Source: Wolinella succinogenes DSM 1740 (lineage in GTDB: Bacteria > Campylobacterota > Campylobacteria > Campylobacterales > Helicobacteraceae). Taken from it: 64,000 nt of DNA. Every line of letters starts with the position of its first letter. Within the stretch, counting starts at the first letter, position 1. Below are positions 10,712 to 19,640 of this stretch, one piece after another. The stretch is taken from the NCBI RefSeq assembly GCF_000196135.1, contig NC_005090.1:1684001-1748000 (forward strand), given 5' to 3'. The notes under the pieces are model-generated. The model was not told the origin of the DNA. It did no database searches and saw only the letters and a list, made by a program, of their open reading frames with translations. A program made the position numbers and the translations under genes.

Positions 10712-11828
10712 ATGATTCCTTATCGATTCATGAAATTTTTCAATGGGCGAAGTCTGCACGATCTCCACACCAAAATCATCCTTCTAGCCGCCCTGCTCCT
10801 CTCACTGCTTCTCCTACTCATCGCACTTAGCGAATATCCTTCTCTCTCCGAGCAGGGCAAAGAAGAGACCTTGCGATTCTTGCTCAATAGCTTTGTGATG
10901 GGGGCGCTTCTACTCTTTGGGGTTTGGATTTTGTTACGATTCATCACCTACCGTCTTCAAGATGAGCTGGTCAAATTCCTCCGTCTCTTCCAAAAGGCGC
11001 TCACCCAAAAAGCGCGCATCAACCCCAAAGAGGTGCGATTTTTAGAGACCAAAGCCCTAGCGCGTGAGGCCAACACGCTCATCGCGACCCTCCAAGAGCT
11101 CAATGAAGAGTTAGAAGGTCGCGTGCAAGAGAAGACAGAGAGCCTAAAAAAGCGCAACCAAGAGCTCAAAGAGATGGTGCTCTCTCAGGATCGATTCCTC
11201 AAAAACGCCATTCACGATATCTACACCCCTTTGAGCGTCATCTACGCCAACACTGACCTTTTGGAGCTAAAAATCGGTGACAATCCCCACCTGCACAAAA
11301 TCGAAGCCGCTGCCAAAAGCCTGCACAACATCTACTCTGACCTCAGCTATCTCATCAAGAAAGAACGAGAGAGTTTCGTGAAGGAGCGCGTGGATCTGTG
11401 CGAATTCATCCGTGCTAGAGTGGACTACTTCCGTGAGATTGCCGAGGGGAATCGGCTCACTTTTTCTCTAGAGCTAGAGGGGGGGAATCTTCATCTCTTT
11501 TAGCCCTTTAGAACTAGAGCGGCTCTGTGACAACACCCTCAGCAACGCCCTCAAATATAGCCACGAATCAAGTGTTATAAAAGTTTTATTAAAAAAAGAA
11601 GGAAACTATGCTATTTTAAGAATTATCAACCAAGGTCGCCCCATCCAGAATCCCTCCAGACTTTTTGAGCGCTACTACCGCGAAGATGAAGCCAAGGGAG
11701 GGTTTGGCCTAGGGCTTAGTATCATCCAAGAGATTGCCGAGAAAAATGGCGTGAGTATTGAGGTCGATTCCCAGATAGAGAGCGGCACTAGCTTTGCTTA
11801 TCGTTTCACATTAGAGGAGGAGAGATGA
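10712..11828 (+). pseudogene. Sensor histidine kinase frameshifted at a G7 run (possibly phase-variable)
   Basis: Starting at ATG 10712 (RBS AAGGAAG), the frame encodes two N-terminal membrane helices (about residues 22-40 and 57-78), a linker/coiled coil, and a HisKA domain with FLKNAIHDIYTPLSVI (phospho-acceptor His). It stops at 11503 after 263 residues, just after seven G at 11479-11485. The other part is intact in another frame: ISFSPLELERLCDNTLSNAL (N box) from 11487 and GFGLGLSIIQEIAEKN (G box), ending TGA 11826-11828 with ATGA overlap to the next gene. A run of six or nine G would restore one protein of about 371 residues. As read, the kinase has no ATPase domain. It forms a unit with the exported protein at 11825 and the regulator at 15780. 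Confidence 0.85.
11479..11485 (+). repeat. G7 homopolymer at the kinase frameshift
   Basis: Seven consecutive G residues at the exact junction between the two frames of the histidine kinase. Removing one G (or adding two) joins them. In Campylobacter and Helicobacter such poly-G runs in coding regions mediate slipped-strand phase variation, though usually with eight or more G. Another seven-base run (C7 on the plus strand within modD, near 21802) sits in an intact gene, so length alone does not prove variation. Confidence 0.8.
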
Positions 11829-14800
11829 GAAAAATTCTAGCGTTTTGGGGCTGGCTCGCCTTGACCCTTCCCCTGCTAGCCGCTGATCCCCAATGTTCCG
11901 CCGTCTTTAGCAATGCCGTAGGGGTGACCACCTATAATCTCACCGCCAACTCGGGCGCCAAACTCTATAACACTGAGGACAACAGCAATGTCATCAATGT
12001 GGGCTCACTCTCTGGAGTCTCCACAATCTGCCAAGGGGGTGCAGCCACTTGCGTGGTCAATTCTCATGCTCCTTTGATGACAATTCCCAATGCTCCCATT
12101 TTTGGTTCACTCATTGGCTACACTCTCAACTCAGGCCAAAATGACACCCTCAGCTTTAACACCACTCGCAGTAGCTTTACTATCAATGGCACTCTCAATC
12201 TTAATGGCAACATCTATCTCAATTCCAAAAATCTTTTAGGCACCGCCCAATCCTTCTCACTCAACAATGGAGGAGTCCTTAATATCAACGGCAATGTGAC
12301 GATTTATGCCTCCACCCTCACCCTCAATGGCACCATCAATATCAACTCGGGCTCTCTCACCCTTATTGTTGATAGTTTCAACTACAATAGTGGCGCCAAA
12401 ATCAATGGAAACAACACTTATGACAAAGTGGTGATTCTAGCGCGCAACTCCATCGCCATCAACGATTCCATCCCTGCGATTCTCTACTCCAATGGAAGCG
12501 CCACAGTCAATAGCCAAGGGGTAGTCTATGGGGCTTTGACCGCGGGAAGCATCATGCTTAATGGCACCATTCACTACATCCAATCCGCCACCACCAGTGC
12601 CGAGATTCCAGGGTGCACCAACAATTTCTCAGGTAGCAACCTCCGCGCCTTCACTAGAGCCTATCAAACCAGCCTCAATGGAGGAATCAAGATCATTGGC
12701 AACACGATTTTAGGACAAAAAAACAGTAATTCCACCATCTGCCCCACTAACAACACCAATAATGCTGAAGTTACCCTCAGGTATTGGGATATCGATTCTG
12801 ATTCGTCCACTTTTAGCTCTTCGAGTAGCACCCTCACGCTCACCTCAAATTCTGAAATCGTCAAAGCCTATCTCTATTGGCAGGGGATTCTCTCCGCAGG
12901 AAACAAAGCAGAAGCTCAAAGCGTCAAGCTCAAAACTCCCACGCAAACAAGCTATGTGGAGATCACCAGCCAAACATCCAAATTCAATTGGGCGGAGCAG
13001 AACTACTCTGGCTACTACTACTCCTATCAAGGGGTAGCCGATGTCACCAGCTATGTCAAAGAATCGGGAGTCTATACCGTCGCTGACCTCTCCACCACTC
13101 AAGGGACAATCAACCAGCTAGGAAGCTTTGGCGCATGGGCGATCGTGGTGGTCTATCGCAACAACTCCGAAACCTTCAAAAATATCACCCTCTTTGATGG
13201 ATACGATATTGTTAGCAGCGGAAATAACAAAAGCTACACCCTCTCAGGATTCCTCACCCCCACCAAAGGTACCGTGAAGTCCAGCTTCCTTACTTTTACA
13301 GGAGAAGGCGATGTAGACATCACAGGGGATTACATCCAGCTGGGAGGCACTCGTCTTAAAAATATCAATGGGGTGACCAATAACGCTTTTGACGCTTCCA
13401 TCACCGAAGGAAGCAACTACTTCACCGCCAAAAACCCCAACTGCCAAAACAACTTCGGAATCGATATCCATGATTTTGATGTAGGCTCTAGCGGTCAAAA
13501 TATCATCAACAATAGCCAATCTAGCGTGGGCATCACCCTTGGTTCCACCCAAGATACCTATTTCCCAGGACTCTTTGCCTTCTCCACGGATCTCTATGTG
13601 CCTGATGTCTGCTACGAAGAGAATCTCACCAAAAATGGCATAGAGCCCACCAGTATTGTTATTGGCGACACACTTGATATCAATGTCACCATCTCCAACA
13701 TGAACTACGAGCCCGCCAAAGGGGTCTCTATTGCCAAGTTTTTCAACACCTCTTTGGAGTATGACAAAGAGAGCACTCAGGTGCGCAATAGCACTGGAAT
13801 CTACGTTCCTAAAACCGATGCAGGCGGAGATGATGTGGTCACCTATAGCGATAAGGGTAACGAGCAAAAGCTCCGTATCAACCTAGGCACAGGAGCGAGC
13901 GCTTCAGGAGGGGGGACGATTGGTCATGAGCAAGAGGAAGCTTTTTACTATCGCTTTAAAGTTCAACAAGATGGAAATCTCACCAATGAATACAAGGTCT
14001 CCTATCGCGATGAGAGCGATCCCTACAATGTAGTGGAGCACAGCGAGATTGCCATTGGGAAGTGCTCCAACCGCAACATCACCTCCTCCATCATCACCGT
14101 CTCACCCCTGGGCAAAGCGAGAATCGTAGAACGCGGGGCGGGCTGGAGTACCAACGGAGGAAGCCTCTCGACTAAAATTTCGGGAGACAATCTCGCCTTT
14201 GACCTTCTCTATGCCACGGATAGCAGCGGAGCGACTCTCGCCACGGGAGTGGTCAAAAAAGTAGAGCTCTATGACTACTCCAATCCAAGCACCCCTGTTC
14301 TGGTTAGATCCCTCATCACTAGCGATAGAACCATCAACCAACGCTATGAAATTCCTGCCTTCTCCATGACGGCTCGAGCCTATCAAGATTTGCGATTCCA
14401 AATCACGCTAAGCGATGGAACCATCGCCACCTCGAACAACTTTGCCCTGCGCCCCCATCGATTTGAAATCGCAGGGACAACTCCCACCACCCCCAAAGCG
14501 GGCGAGCCTTTCACGCTCACCATCAAAGCCCTAGATACCCTAGGCAACCCTACCGCAGGCTACAATCAAGCGCTAAGCCTCTCCCTCTCCCCCAAGCTCA
14601 CCTTTAACGAAGAGAAGAGCGAGTGCAAAAAGGGGAATCTCAAAATCACGGGCCATTTTGTCGATGGAGTCTTCACCTCTGACGCCATCACCTACGATGA
14701 GATAGGACGCATCAACCTCCAAGTCTCCGAGGTCACAGGGAGTGAATGGGGAATCAATGACGCTCTAGATACGCCAGAGGAGACGCGCTACATCACCCCC

Positions 14801-15775
14801 TCTGAAGTTTTTCCCCTAGGGGTTGTCCCCTCTCAATTTTCCCTAGAGTCCCTCGCCCTCACCTCAGAGTTTGGCGATTTTTCCTACTTTGATGCCCCAT
14901 GGGATAAGGCCCTCAAGCTCGACTACACCCTCACCGCCCAAAATGCCGAGGGCAAAACCACCGAAAACTACAGTGCCCAATGCTACGCCAAAGAGGTCAC
15001 GGTGAAACACACCCTCAATCCCGCTATCACAGAAACCAGAGACGAAGAAAAAGAAAATGTGAATGTGCGCACCAGCGCTACAACCGCCCCCTTTGATGGC
15101 GCCACCTTGCCCGACCTCATCGCTCCCCAGTCAGGCTTCACCAAGGGAGAGCAGAGCATCACCCATCCCTTCACCTTCACCACCATTAATCGCAAAAAAC
15201 CCAAAAGCCCTTTCTTCCTCTCTAGCGCCACGCAAACACTCAAGCTAAGCGCCAGTGATGGCACCACCCAAGGAGAGGGAGAGGTGAGCACCCCCATGAA
15301 GCTCTTCTTTGGTCGAATCAACCCCATCGATTCCACCAATACCGCCAAAGAGCCTGCCAAAGTCTATTATGAGGTCTATTGCAGGGGAAGCGATTGTGCT
15401 AGTTTTGGCCTCTCTAAGCCAAGTGTCAATAGCGCCTACTGGTATCAAAACCCCAAGCACGCCTCTCCCCCCTTAGAGATGGATCACTTCACCTCCACCA
15501 CCAAGCCCAACCCCTCGGGCGGAATCGGCTCTCTTAGTGGTGCCTCACAAAATCTCGAGTTCGTTTTGAACGAAGGAGAGCGCAAACGCGTGGATATCAC
15601 TCATGGTGATGAGGCAGGCAAGTTTCCTCTCTATCTCCATTTTCACCCCTATAGCACCACCCCTCTCACCAGCTTCTTTGTCTCTCGCCCTCTGGAGGAC
15701 AAGACCGTAGAGAAAACGATCCAGACTAACGAAACGACACGCCAAACCAAAGGCGCCTCTAGGATAGGAGAGTGA
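11825..15775 (+). CDS. Large exported protein, MshQ/DUF6701-like and DUF11-like regions
   Basis: A 1316-residue protein with a Sec signal peptide (FWGWLALTLPLLAA, cleavage near residue 20). Residues about 40-260 are rich in N, S, T and G with repeating short strands (NGTLNLNGNIYLN), like the beta-helical region seen in MshQ-type proteins. The middle (about 300-600) is a domain of unknown function with many aromatic residues; about 610-740 resembles a DUF11/conserved-repeat segment (IVIGDTLDINVTISNM). The C-terminal half (RPHRFEIAGTTPTTPKAGEP, then VVPSQFSLESLALTSEFGDF) recalls DUF6701 of MSHA-pilus protein MshQ. It likely sits on the surface or in the periplasm. Its start overlaps the kinase stop and the response regulator begins 5 bases after its stop, so expression appears tied to this two-component pair. 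Exact function is unknown; family links are from memory and tentative. Confidence 0.75.
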   Translation: MRKILAFWGWLALTLPLLAADPQCSAVFSNAVGVTTYNLTANSGAKLYNTEDNSNVINVGSLSGVSTICQGGAATCVVNSHAPLMTIPNAPIFGSLIGYTLNSGQNDTLSFNTTRSSFTINGTLNLNGNIYLNSKNLLGTAQSFSLNNGGVLNINGNVTIYASTLTLNGTININSGSLTLIVDSFNYNSGAKINGNNTYDKVVILARNSIAINDSIPAILYSNGSATVNSQGVVYGALTAGSIMLNGTIHYIQSATTSAEIPGCTNNFSGSNLRAFTRAYQTSLNGGIKIIGNTILGQKNSNSTICPTNNTNNAEVTLRYWDIDSDSSTFSSSSSTLTLTSNSEIVKAYLYWQGILSAGNKAEAQSVKLKTPTQTSYVEITSQTSKFNWAEQNYSGYYYSYQGVADVTSYVKESGVYTVADLSTTQGTINQLGSFGAWAIVVVYRNNSETFKNITLFDGYDIVSSGNNKSYTLSGFLTPTKGTVKSSFLTFTGEGDVDITGDYIQLGGTRLKNINGVTNNAFDASITEGSNYFTAKNPNCQNNFGIDIHDFDVGSSGQNIINNSQSSVGITLGSTQDTYFPGLFAFSTDLYVPDVCYEENLTKNGIEPTSIVIGDTLDINVTISNMNYEPAKGVSIAKFFNTSLEYDKESTQVRNSTGIYVPKTDAGGDDVVTYSDKGNEQKLRINLGTGASASGGGTIGHEQEEAFYYRFKVQQDGNLTNEYKVSYRDESDPYNVVEHSEIAIGKCSNRNITSSIITVSPLGKARIVERGAGWSTNGGSLSTKISGDNLAFDLLYATDSSGATLATGVVKKVELYDYSNPSTPVLVRSLITSDRTINQRYEIPAFSMTARAYQDLRFQITLSDGTIATSNNFALRPHRFEIAGTTPTTPKAGEPFTLTIKALDTLGNPTAGYNQALSLSLSPKLTFNEEKSECKKGNLKITGHFVDGVFTSDAITYDEIGRINLQVSEVTGSEWGINDALDTPEETRYITPSEVFPLGVVPSQFSLESLALTSEFGDFSYFDAPWDKALKLDYTLTAQNAEGKTTENYSAQCYAKEVTVKHTLNPAITETRDEEKENVNVRTSATTAPFDGATLPDLIAPQSGFTKGEQSITHPFTFTTINRKKPKSPFFLSSATQTLKLSASDGTTQGEGEVSTPMKLFFGRINPIDSTNTAKEPAKVYYEVYCRGSDCASFGLSKPSVNSAYWYQNPKHASPPLEMDHFTSTTKPNPSGGIGSLSGASQNLEFVLNEGERKRVDITHGDEAGKFPLYLHFHPYSTTPLTSFFVSRPLEDKTVEKTIQTNETTRQTKGASRIGE

Positions 15776-15779
15776 AAAG

Positions 15780-16427
15780 GTGAAGATTTTGCTATTGGAA
15801 GATGAGAGGATGTTAAGAGAGAGCCTAAGGGAGTATCTAGAGACCCTAGGCCATGAGGTGAAAGAATGCGAGGGGGGAGAGAAGGCGCTCGCTCTTGGAC
15901 TCTCCCAGCCCTTTGATCTCTTTTTGTTTGATGTGAGCACGCCCCAAAAAAGCGGCTTTGAGGTCGCCAAAGAGCTCTCTTCAAGACGCATTCTCACGCC
16001 GCTTATCTTCATGACCGCTCGCGTAGAGATTGAGGATATCTCCAAGGGATTTGAGCTAGGGTGCATCGACTACATCAAAAAGCCCTTTCACCTCAAAGAG
16101 CTCGCCCTCCGCCTCCAAAATCTCCCCCAAAAGACCTCCGCCCCTAGGCTCATCGCTCTAGGCGGACACTATGCCTTTGACCTCGCCACCGCCACTTTAT
16201 ACGAAGGGGAGCATCCTAAAAATCTCACCCCTCGTCAGCGAGAGATTCTCAAGCTCCTCTGCGAGAATCAAGGAAAAGTGGTCGATTTTGACCTCTTTAG
16301 GGAGAGAATCTACACCGAAGGATTCGTGGATAACGCCACCATTCGCGCGGAGGTGAGCCGTCTTAAAAAACTCTTTGACGAAGAATTCATCCAAAACATC
16401 CGCGCCCTAGGCTACTCTATCGCTTAG
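15780..16427 (+). CDS. OmpR/PhoB-type response regulator
   Basis: A 215-residue DNA-binding regulator. The receiver domain (1-112) has acidic residues in LLLEDERML, phosphoacceptor Asp51 in LFLFDVSTP, Thr/Ser in FMTARVE and Lys in YIKKPF. A winged-helix domain follows (about 130-215) with LTPRQREILKLLCENQGKVV and the recognition region IRAEVSRLKKLFDE. The start is GTG 15780, 5 bases after the large exported gene, with GGAGAG 8 bases before. It is presumably the partner of the kinase at 10712. Its stop overlaps the convergent dedA end by 11 bases. Confidence 0.9.
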   Translation: MKILLLEDERMLRESLREYLETLGHEVKECEGGEKALALGLSQPFDLFLFDVSTPQKSGFEVAKELSSRRILTPLIFMTARVEIEDISKGFELGCIDYIKKPFHLKELALRLQNLPQKTSAPRLIALGGHYAFDLATATLYEGEHPKNLTPRQREILKLLCENQGKVVDFDLFRERIYTEGFVDNATIRAEVSRLKKLFDEEFIQNIRALGYSIA

Positions 16428-16986
16428 AGCCTTTTTTGGAGACACTTCCCATCCACAGCCACAACCCCCCTAAAAGAATCGCCACCAAGATAGGGGCGAG
16501 ATAGGGGCGAAGCGAGAGGATCTCAAAGAGCTCCATAAAAAGCTCTCCTGAGAAATAACCCCCTAGACCAATCACCACCGCCCAGACCAAAGAGGCAAAG
16601 AAATTGTAGATTCCAAACTTCCAGTCATTATACTTCGTGAAGCCAATCGCCAAGGGAACGAGGGTCTTGATTCCATAGATATACTTTTGAATGAAAATTA
16701 CCGCGTTGCCATAGCGCTTCATCCAAAGATGGGCGAGGGCGAGCTTTCGGCGCTGCTTCACCAAATAACGCATCACCTCACCCTTTTGGTAACGAGCGAG
16801 ATAAAAAAGCCCTATATCTCCAAGAAAATTGGCGATTCCTGCCACGAGCATTGAGACGCCAAGGTCCATCTTGCCTGCATACGCGAGCACACTAGCCGCC
16901 ACTAACCCCACAAAGCCTCCCCCCAGGGAGTAGAGGAAGAGGAAGAGGTACCCATAGGTACTTAAGGAGGTGAGAGTCTCTTGCAA
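16417..16986 (-). CDS. DedA-family membrane protein
   Basis: An integral membrane protein of 189 residues from the DedA/VTT family, linked in other bacteria to lipid (undecaprenyl phosphate or phosphatidylethanolamine) flipping and membrane homeostasis. Typical parts are the N-terminal re-entrant segment (FLFLYSLGGGFVGLVAASVL), GIANFLGDIGLFYLARY, the basic stretch after it, and FIQKYIYGIKTLVPLAIGFT followed by the W-x-F-x-x-Y-N segment. Helices near the C-terminus complete the fold. Convergent with the regulator gene; alone on its strand. Confidence 0.85.
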   Translation of the reverse strand: MQETLTSLSTYGYLFLFLYSLGGGFVGLVAASVLAYAGKMDLGVSMLVAGIANFLGDIGLFYLARYQKGEVMRYLVKQRRKLALAHLWMKRYGNAVIFIQKYIYGIKTLVPLAIGFTKYNDWKFGIYNFFASLVWAVVIGLGGYFSGELFMELFEILSLRPYLAPILVAILLGGLWLWMGSVSKKGSKR

Positions 16987-17058
16987 AATGAGATTCCTTG
17001 CTAAAAAAATGATTCGCCATTCTATCGAAATTCAGCCTCAAAAAGGAGTCTCCCAAAA

Positions 17059-17075
17059 AGGAACGCTCCTTGCTT
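17059..17075 (+). promoter_or_regulatory. Sigma-54-type -24/-12 promoter of the rod genes
   Basis: The sequence AGGAACGCTCCTTGCTT has GG at 17060-17061 and GC at 17072-17073 with ten bases between, close to the sigma-54 consensus (GGcacg-N4-TTGCw). It lies about 40 bases before the first rod gene, giving a leader of roughly 30 bases. In Campylobacterota many rod and hook genes are RpoN-dependent, which fits. Confidence 0.6.
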
Positions 17076-17113
17076 CACTCTGCTTGAAAATCTAGCGCAC
17101 GACAAGGACGGAG

Positions 17114-17947
17114 ATGCAAAGCGGATACTACAGCTCCACAGGCGGGATTGTCACACAATTTCACCGACTGGATATGATTTCTAACAACCTAGCCAACGCA
17201 AATACCACAGGTTTTAAGCGTGATGATGTGGTGATTGGGGACTTTCTTCGACTCTATGAACAGCAAAAAGAGCCCCTCCCTCTAGAGGATCAGACGAGAG
17301 AGGCGGCCAAATTTCTCAATCGAGCCATGGATCGAGTCCCTTCCATCGTAGAAGAGTACACCGATCGAAGCATCGGAGGAATCACCCCTAGCGAGAATCG
17401 ATTTGATTTTGCACTCCAAAGCGAAAACGCCTATTTCATGATTGAGACGCCCGAGGGGATTCGATACACCCGCGATGGCTCTTTCACGCTAAATAGCGAG
17501 GGGAGATTGGTGACCAAGGAGGGCTTTGCCGTGCTTCCTAGAGAATTTGTCCAAAGTCGCCAATATATCGATATTCCCGATGGTGTAGTCATCGAGGCGG
17601 ATCGCAATGGGAATCTCTACTCAAGAACGCTCAATAACGACGAGCTAGGCGACATTATTCCTTTGGGAAATATCGCCATCGCCTCCTTTGAGAATCCTAA
17701 ATACCTCGAAAAAACAGGTAAAAATCTCTATGAATACCCCCAAGAGCGCATGGGAGAGCGAAACCTAGCCACTAACAGCGGTGCACTCGTTCAGGGCTAT
17801 CTAGAAAAGAGCAATGTCAATGCCGTCTGGGAGATGACGGGACTGATTGAAACCAACCGCTTGGTCGATATGTACTCCAAAGTCATGAAGACCCACATGG
17901 ATGATCTCAACACCGAAGCCATCACCAAACTGGCCGTCAAAGCCTAA
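17114..17947 (+). CDS. flgF: Flagellar proximal-rod/FlgG-like protein (FlgF position)
   Basis: A 277-residue axial flagellar protein. It starts MQSGYYSSTGGIVTQFHRLD and carries the N-terminal rod signature MISNNLANANTTGFKRDDVV, a central domain (NAYFMIETPEGIRYTRDGSF), and the C-terminal heptad segment with YLEKSNVNAVWEMTGLIETN. In Campylobacter and Helicobacter this gene is annotated as flgG2/flgG_1 and precedes flgG; by position and length it acts as the proximal rod subunit FlgF. The gap to flgG is 12 bases, and a sigma-54-type promoter precedes it. Confidence 0.88.
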   Translation: MQSGYYSSTGGIVTQFHRLDMISNNLANANTTGFKRDDVVIGDFLRLYEQQKEPLPLEDQTREAAKFLNRAMDRVPSIVEEYTDRSIGGITPSENRFDFALQSENAYFMIETPEGIRYTRDGSFTLNSEGRLVTKEGFAVLPREFVQSRQYIDIPDGVVIEADRNGNLYSRTLNNDELGDIIPLGNIAIASFENPKYLEKTGKNLYEYPQERMGERNLATNSGALVQGYLEKSNVNAVWEMTGLIETNRLVDMYSKVMKTHMDDLNTEAITKLAVKA

Positions 17948-17959
17948 AAGGACTAAACC

Positions 17960-18751
17960 ATGATGCGAGCACTCTATACCGCCACCACAGGGATGATGGG
18001 ACAGCAACTCCAAATTGATGTCACCTCCAACAACATCGCCAACGTTAACACTATCGGCTACAAAAAACAGCGCGCTGAGTTTGCTGATCTCTTCTATCAA
18101 GTGATGGAGTATGCGGGTTCTAGCACCTCTGAGACCACCCTCTCCCCTACAGGGATTGAAGTGGGTCTAGGCGTGCGACCCACCGCCATCACCAAGATAT
18201 TCTCTCAAGGAAACTTCAAAGAGACGGGCAACAACCTCGATATTGCCATCACAGGGAATGGATTCTTTCAGATTCAGCTTCCCGATGGCACCACCGCCTA
18301 CACACGAAATGGCGCTTTCAAACCTGATGATGAGGGCAATATTGTGAACTCTGATGGTTATCGCCTCATCCCTGAAATCACCATCCCCGAAGATGCCACC
18401 CAGATCAATATCGGCGTGGATGGAACCGTCTCCGTCCTCCAAGGCAATCAGACCGAAGTGAACACCATCGGTCAAATTGAAATTGCCACTTTCATTAACC
18501 CCGCAGGTCTTCACTCCCTAGGAGATAATCTCTATCTCAACACCAACGCCTCAGGCGATCCCATCGTGGATACCCCAGGACTGAATGGTTTTGGGCAATT
18601 GCGCCAAGGGTTTGTGGAGTTAAGCAATGTCAAGTTAGTGGAGGAGATGACCGATCTCATCACGGGGCAGAGAGCCTATGAGGCCAACTCCAAGTCAATC
18701 CAGACCGCCGATTCGATGCTGCAGACCGTCAACTCACTCAAACGAAACTAA
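17960..18751 (+). CDS. flgG: Flagellar distal-rod protein FlgG
   Basis: A 263-residue distal rod protein. Diagnostic segments are the start (MRALYTATTGMMGQQLQIDV), then TSNNIANVNTIGYKKQRAEF, the characteristic FlgG insertion after it (YAGSSTSETTLSPTGIEVGL), GNGFFQIQLPDGTTAYTRNG, and a C-terminus with GQRAYEANSKSIQTADSMLQ. Exported by the flagellar type III system to polymerise in the rod. Two adjacent ATG codons occur at 17960 and 17963; RBS AAAGG favours either. It ends 13 bases before the convergent modC stop. Confidence 0.95.
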   Translation: MMRALYTATTGMMGQQLQIDVTSNNIANVNTIGYKKQRAEFADLFYQVMEYAGSSTSETTLSPTGIEVGLGVRPTAITKIFSQGNFKETGNNLDIAITGNGFFQIQLPDGTTAYTRNGAFKPDDEGNIVNSDGYRLIPEITIPEDATQINIGVDGTVSVLQGNQTEVNTIGQIEIATFINPAGLHSLGDNLYLNTNASGDPIVDTPGLNGFGQLRQGFVELSNVKLVEEMTDLITGQRAYEANSKSIQTADSMLQTVNSLKRN

Positions 18752-18764
18752 TCTCATCAGCCCT

Positions 18765-19640
18765 CTAGGTCGCCTTTAGCACCAGAGGGTTGAAGGCTTT
18801 AGAGGAGATGATCACACTATCCCCCACTCCAAGCCCTGCTATCTCTTCTTGACTCGCCGCCACCTTGATGATCTCATTCCCCACCAAGACACTAAGCGTA
18901 TAGAGAAGATCGCTCTTTTGGACTTTGAGAATCTCTCCATTAAAGCGAAACTTCCCACTGATCTTGCTCCCTCCAAAAATCTCGCTAGGGGCGCCATCGC
19001 GAATCACCCTCCCCTGACTAATCTCTAGCACACGACTAGAGAGGCGAAACACTTCGCTTAAATCATGGCTTACTAGAATAGTCGTCACGCCAAAGTGCCG
19101 CTGAATCCTCAAAAGCTCTTCTTGGAGTTTGCTCCGCATGGCGTGATCTAGTGCACTTAAGGGCTCATCCAAAAGCAGAAGCTTTGGCTCCCTCACTAGC
19201 GCTCTTGCTAGCGCCACGCGCTGCTTTTGCCCTCCTGAGAGCCTCTCAGGAAGCTCTTTGCGCAACGCCCCAAGCTCCATCACCTCTAAAATCTCCTCCA
19301 CCCTATGGCGCTCTTTTGAGTGCTCAAGGGCATAGAGAAGATTCTTCTCCACACTCATATGAGGAAAGAGCGCATAATTTTGAAAAACCATCCCCACCCG
19401 CCGCTTTTGCGGGGAGAGAGAGAATCTTTTTTCGCTCTCTAGCCAGCGCTCACCCTCAACGATAATTCTCCCCCAATCAGGCTCTAAGAGTCCCGCGAGG
19501 ATTCTTAGAATCGTGGTCTTTCCTGCACCACTTTTACCAAAAAGTGTCACAAACGAGCCACTCTCTATCTCTTTTTCCACCTCTAGATCAATCTCCCCCT
19601 CGCTACTTTTTAGCTTTTTTTTCAGTTGAAGTTCGATCAT
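18765..19640 (-). CDS. modC: Molybdate ABC transporter ATPase
   Basis: A 291-residue ATP-binding subunit: Walker A GKSGAGKTT, Q-loop VFQNYALFPHMSV, signature LSGGQKQRVALARAL, Walker B LLLLDEPLSALD, and switch histidine in LVSHDLSEVF. A C-terminal TOBE/Mop segment (from about residue 225; FNGEILKVQKSDLLYTLSVL) is typical of ModC. It overlaps modB by 4 bases. Since the locus has two permease genes but only this ATPase, it may drive both. Confidence 0.92.
   Translation of the reverse strand: MIELQLKKKLKSSEGEIDLEVEKEIESGSFVTLFGKSGAGKTTILRILAGLLEPDWGRIIVEGERWLESEKRFSLSPQKRRVGMVFQNYALFPHMSVEKNLLYALEHSKERHRVEEILEVMELGALRKELPERLSGGQKQRVALARALVREPKLLLLDEPLSALDHAMRSKLQEELLRIQRHFGVTTILVSHDLSEVFRLSSRVLEISQGRVIRDGAPSEIFGGSKISGKFRFNGEILKVQKSDLLYTLSVLVGNEIIKVAASQEEIAGLGVGDSVIISSKAFNPLVLKAT

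Noticed and set aside
12160-12580. Repeats of AATGGCA-like units as a DNA repeat array
   Set aside because: They reflect a repetitive N/G/T-rich protein segment (beta-helix-like), with irregular spacing, not a CRISPR or tandem DNA repeat.
13244-13867. Long reverse ORF (207 codons) inside the large exported protein gene
   Set aside because: It lies antisense to a well-supported frame, has no family motifs and no RBS; typical shadow of a codon-biased gene.
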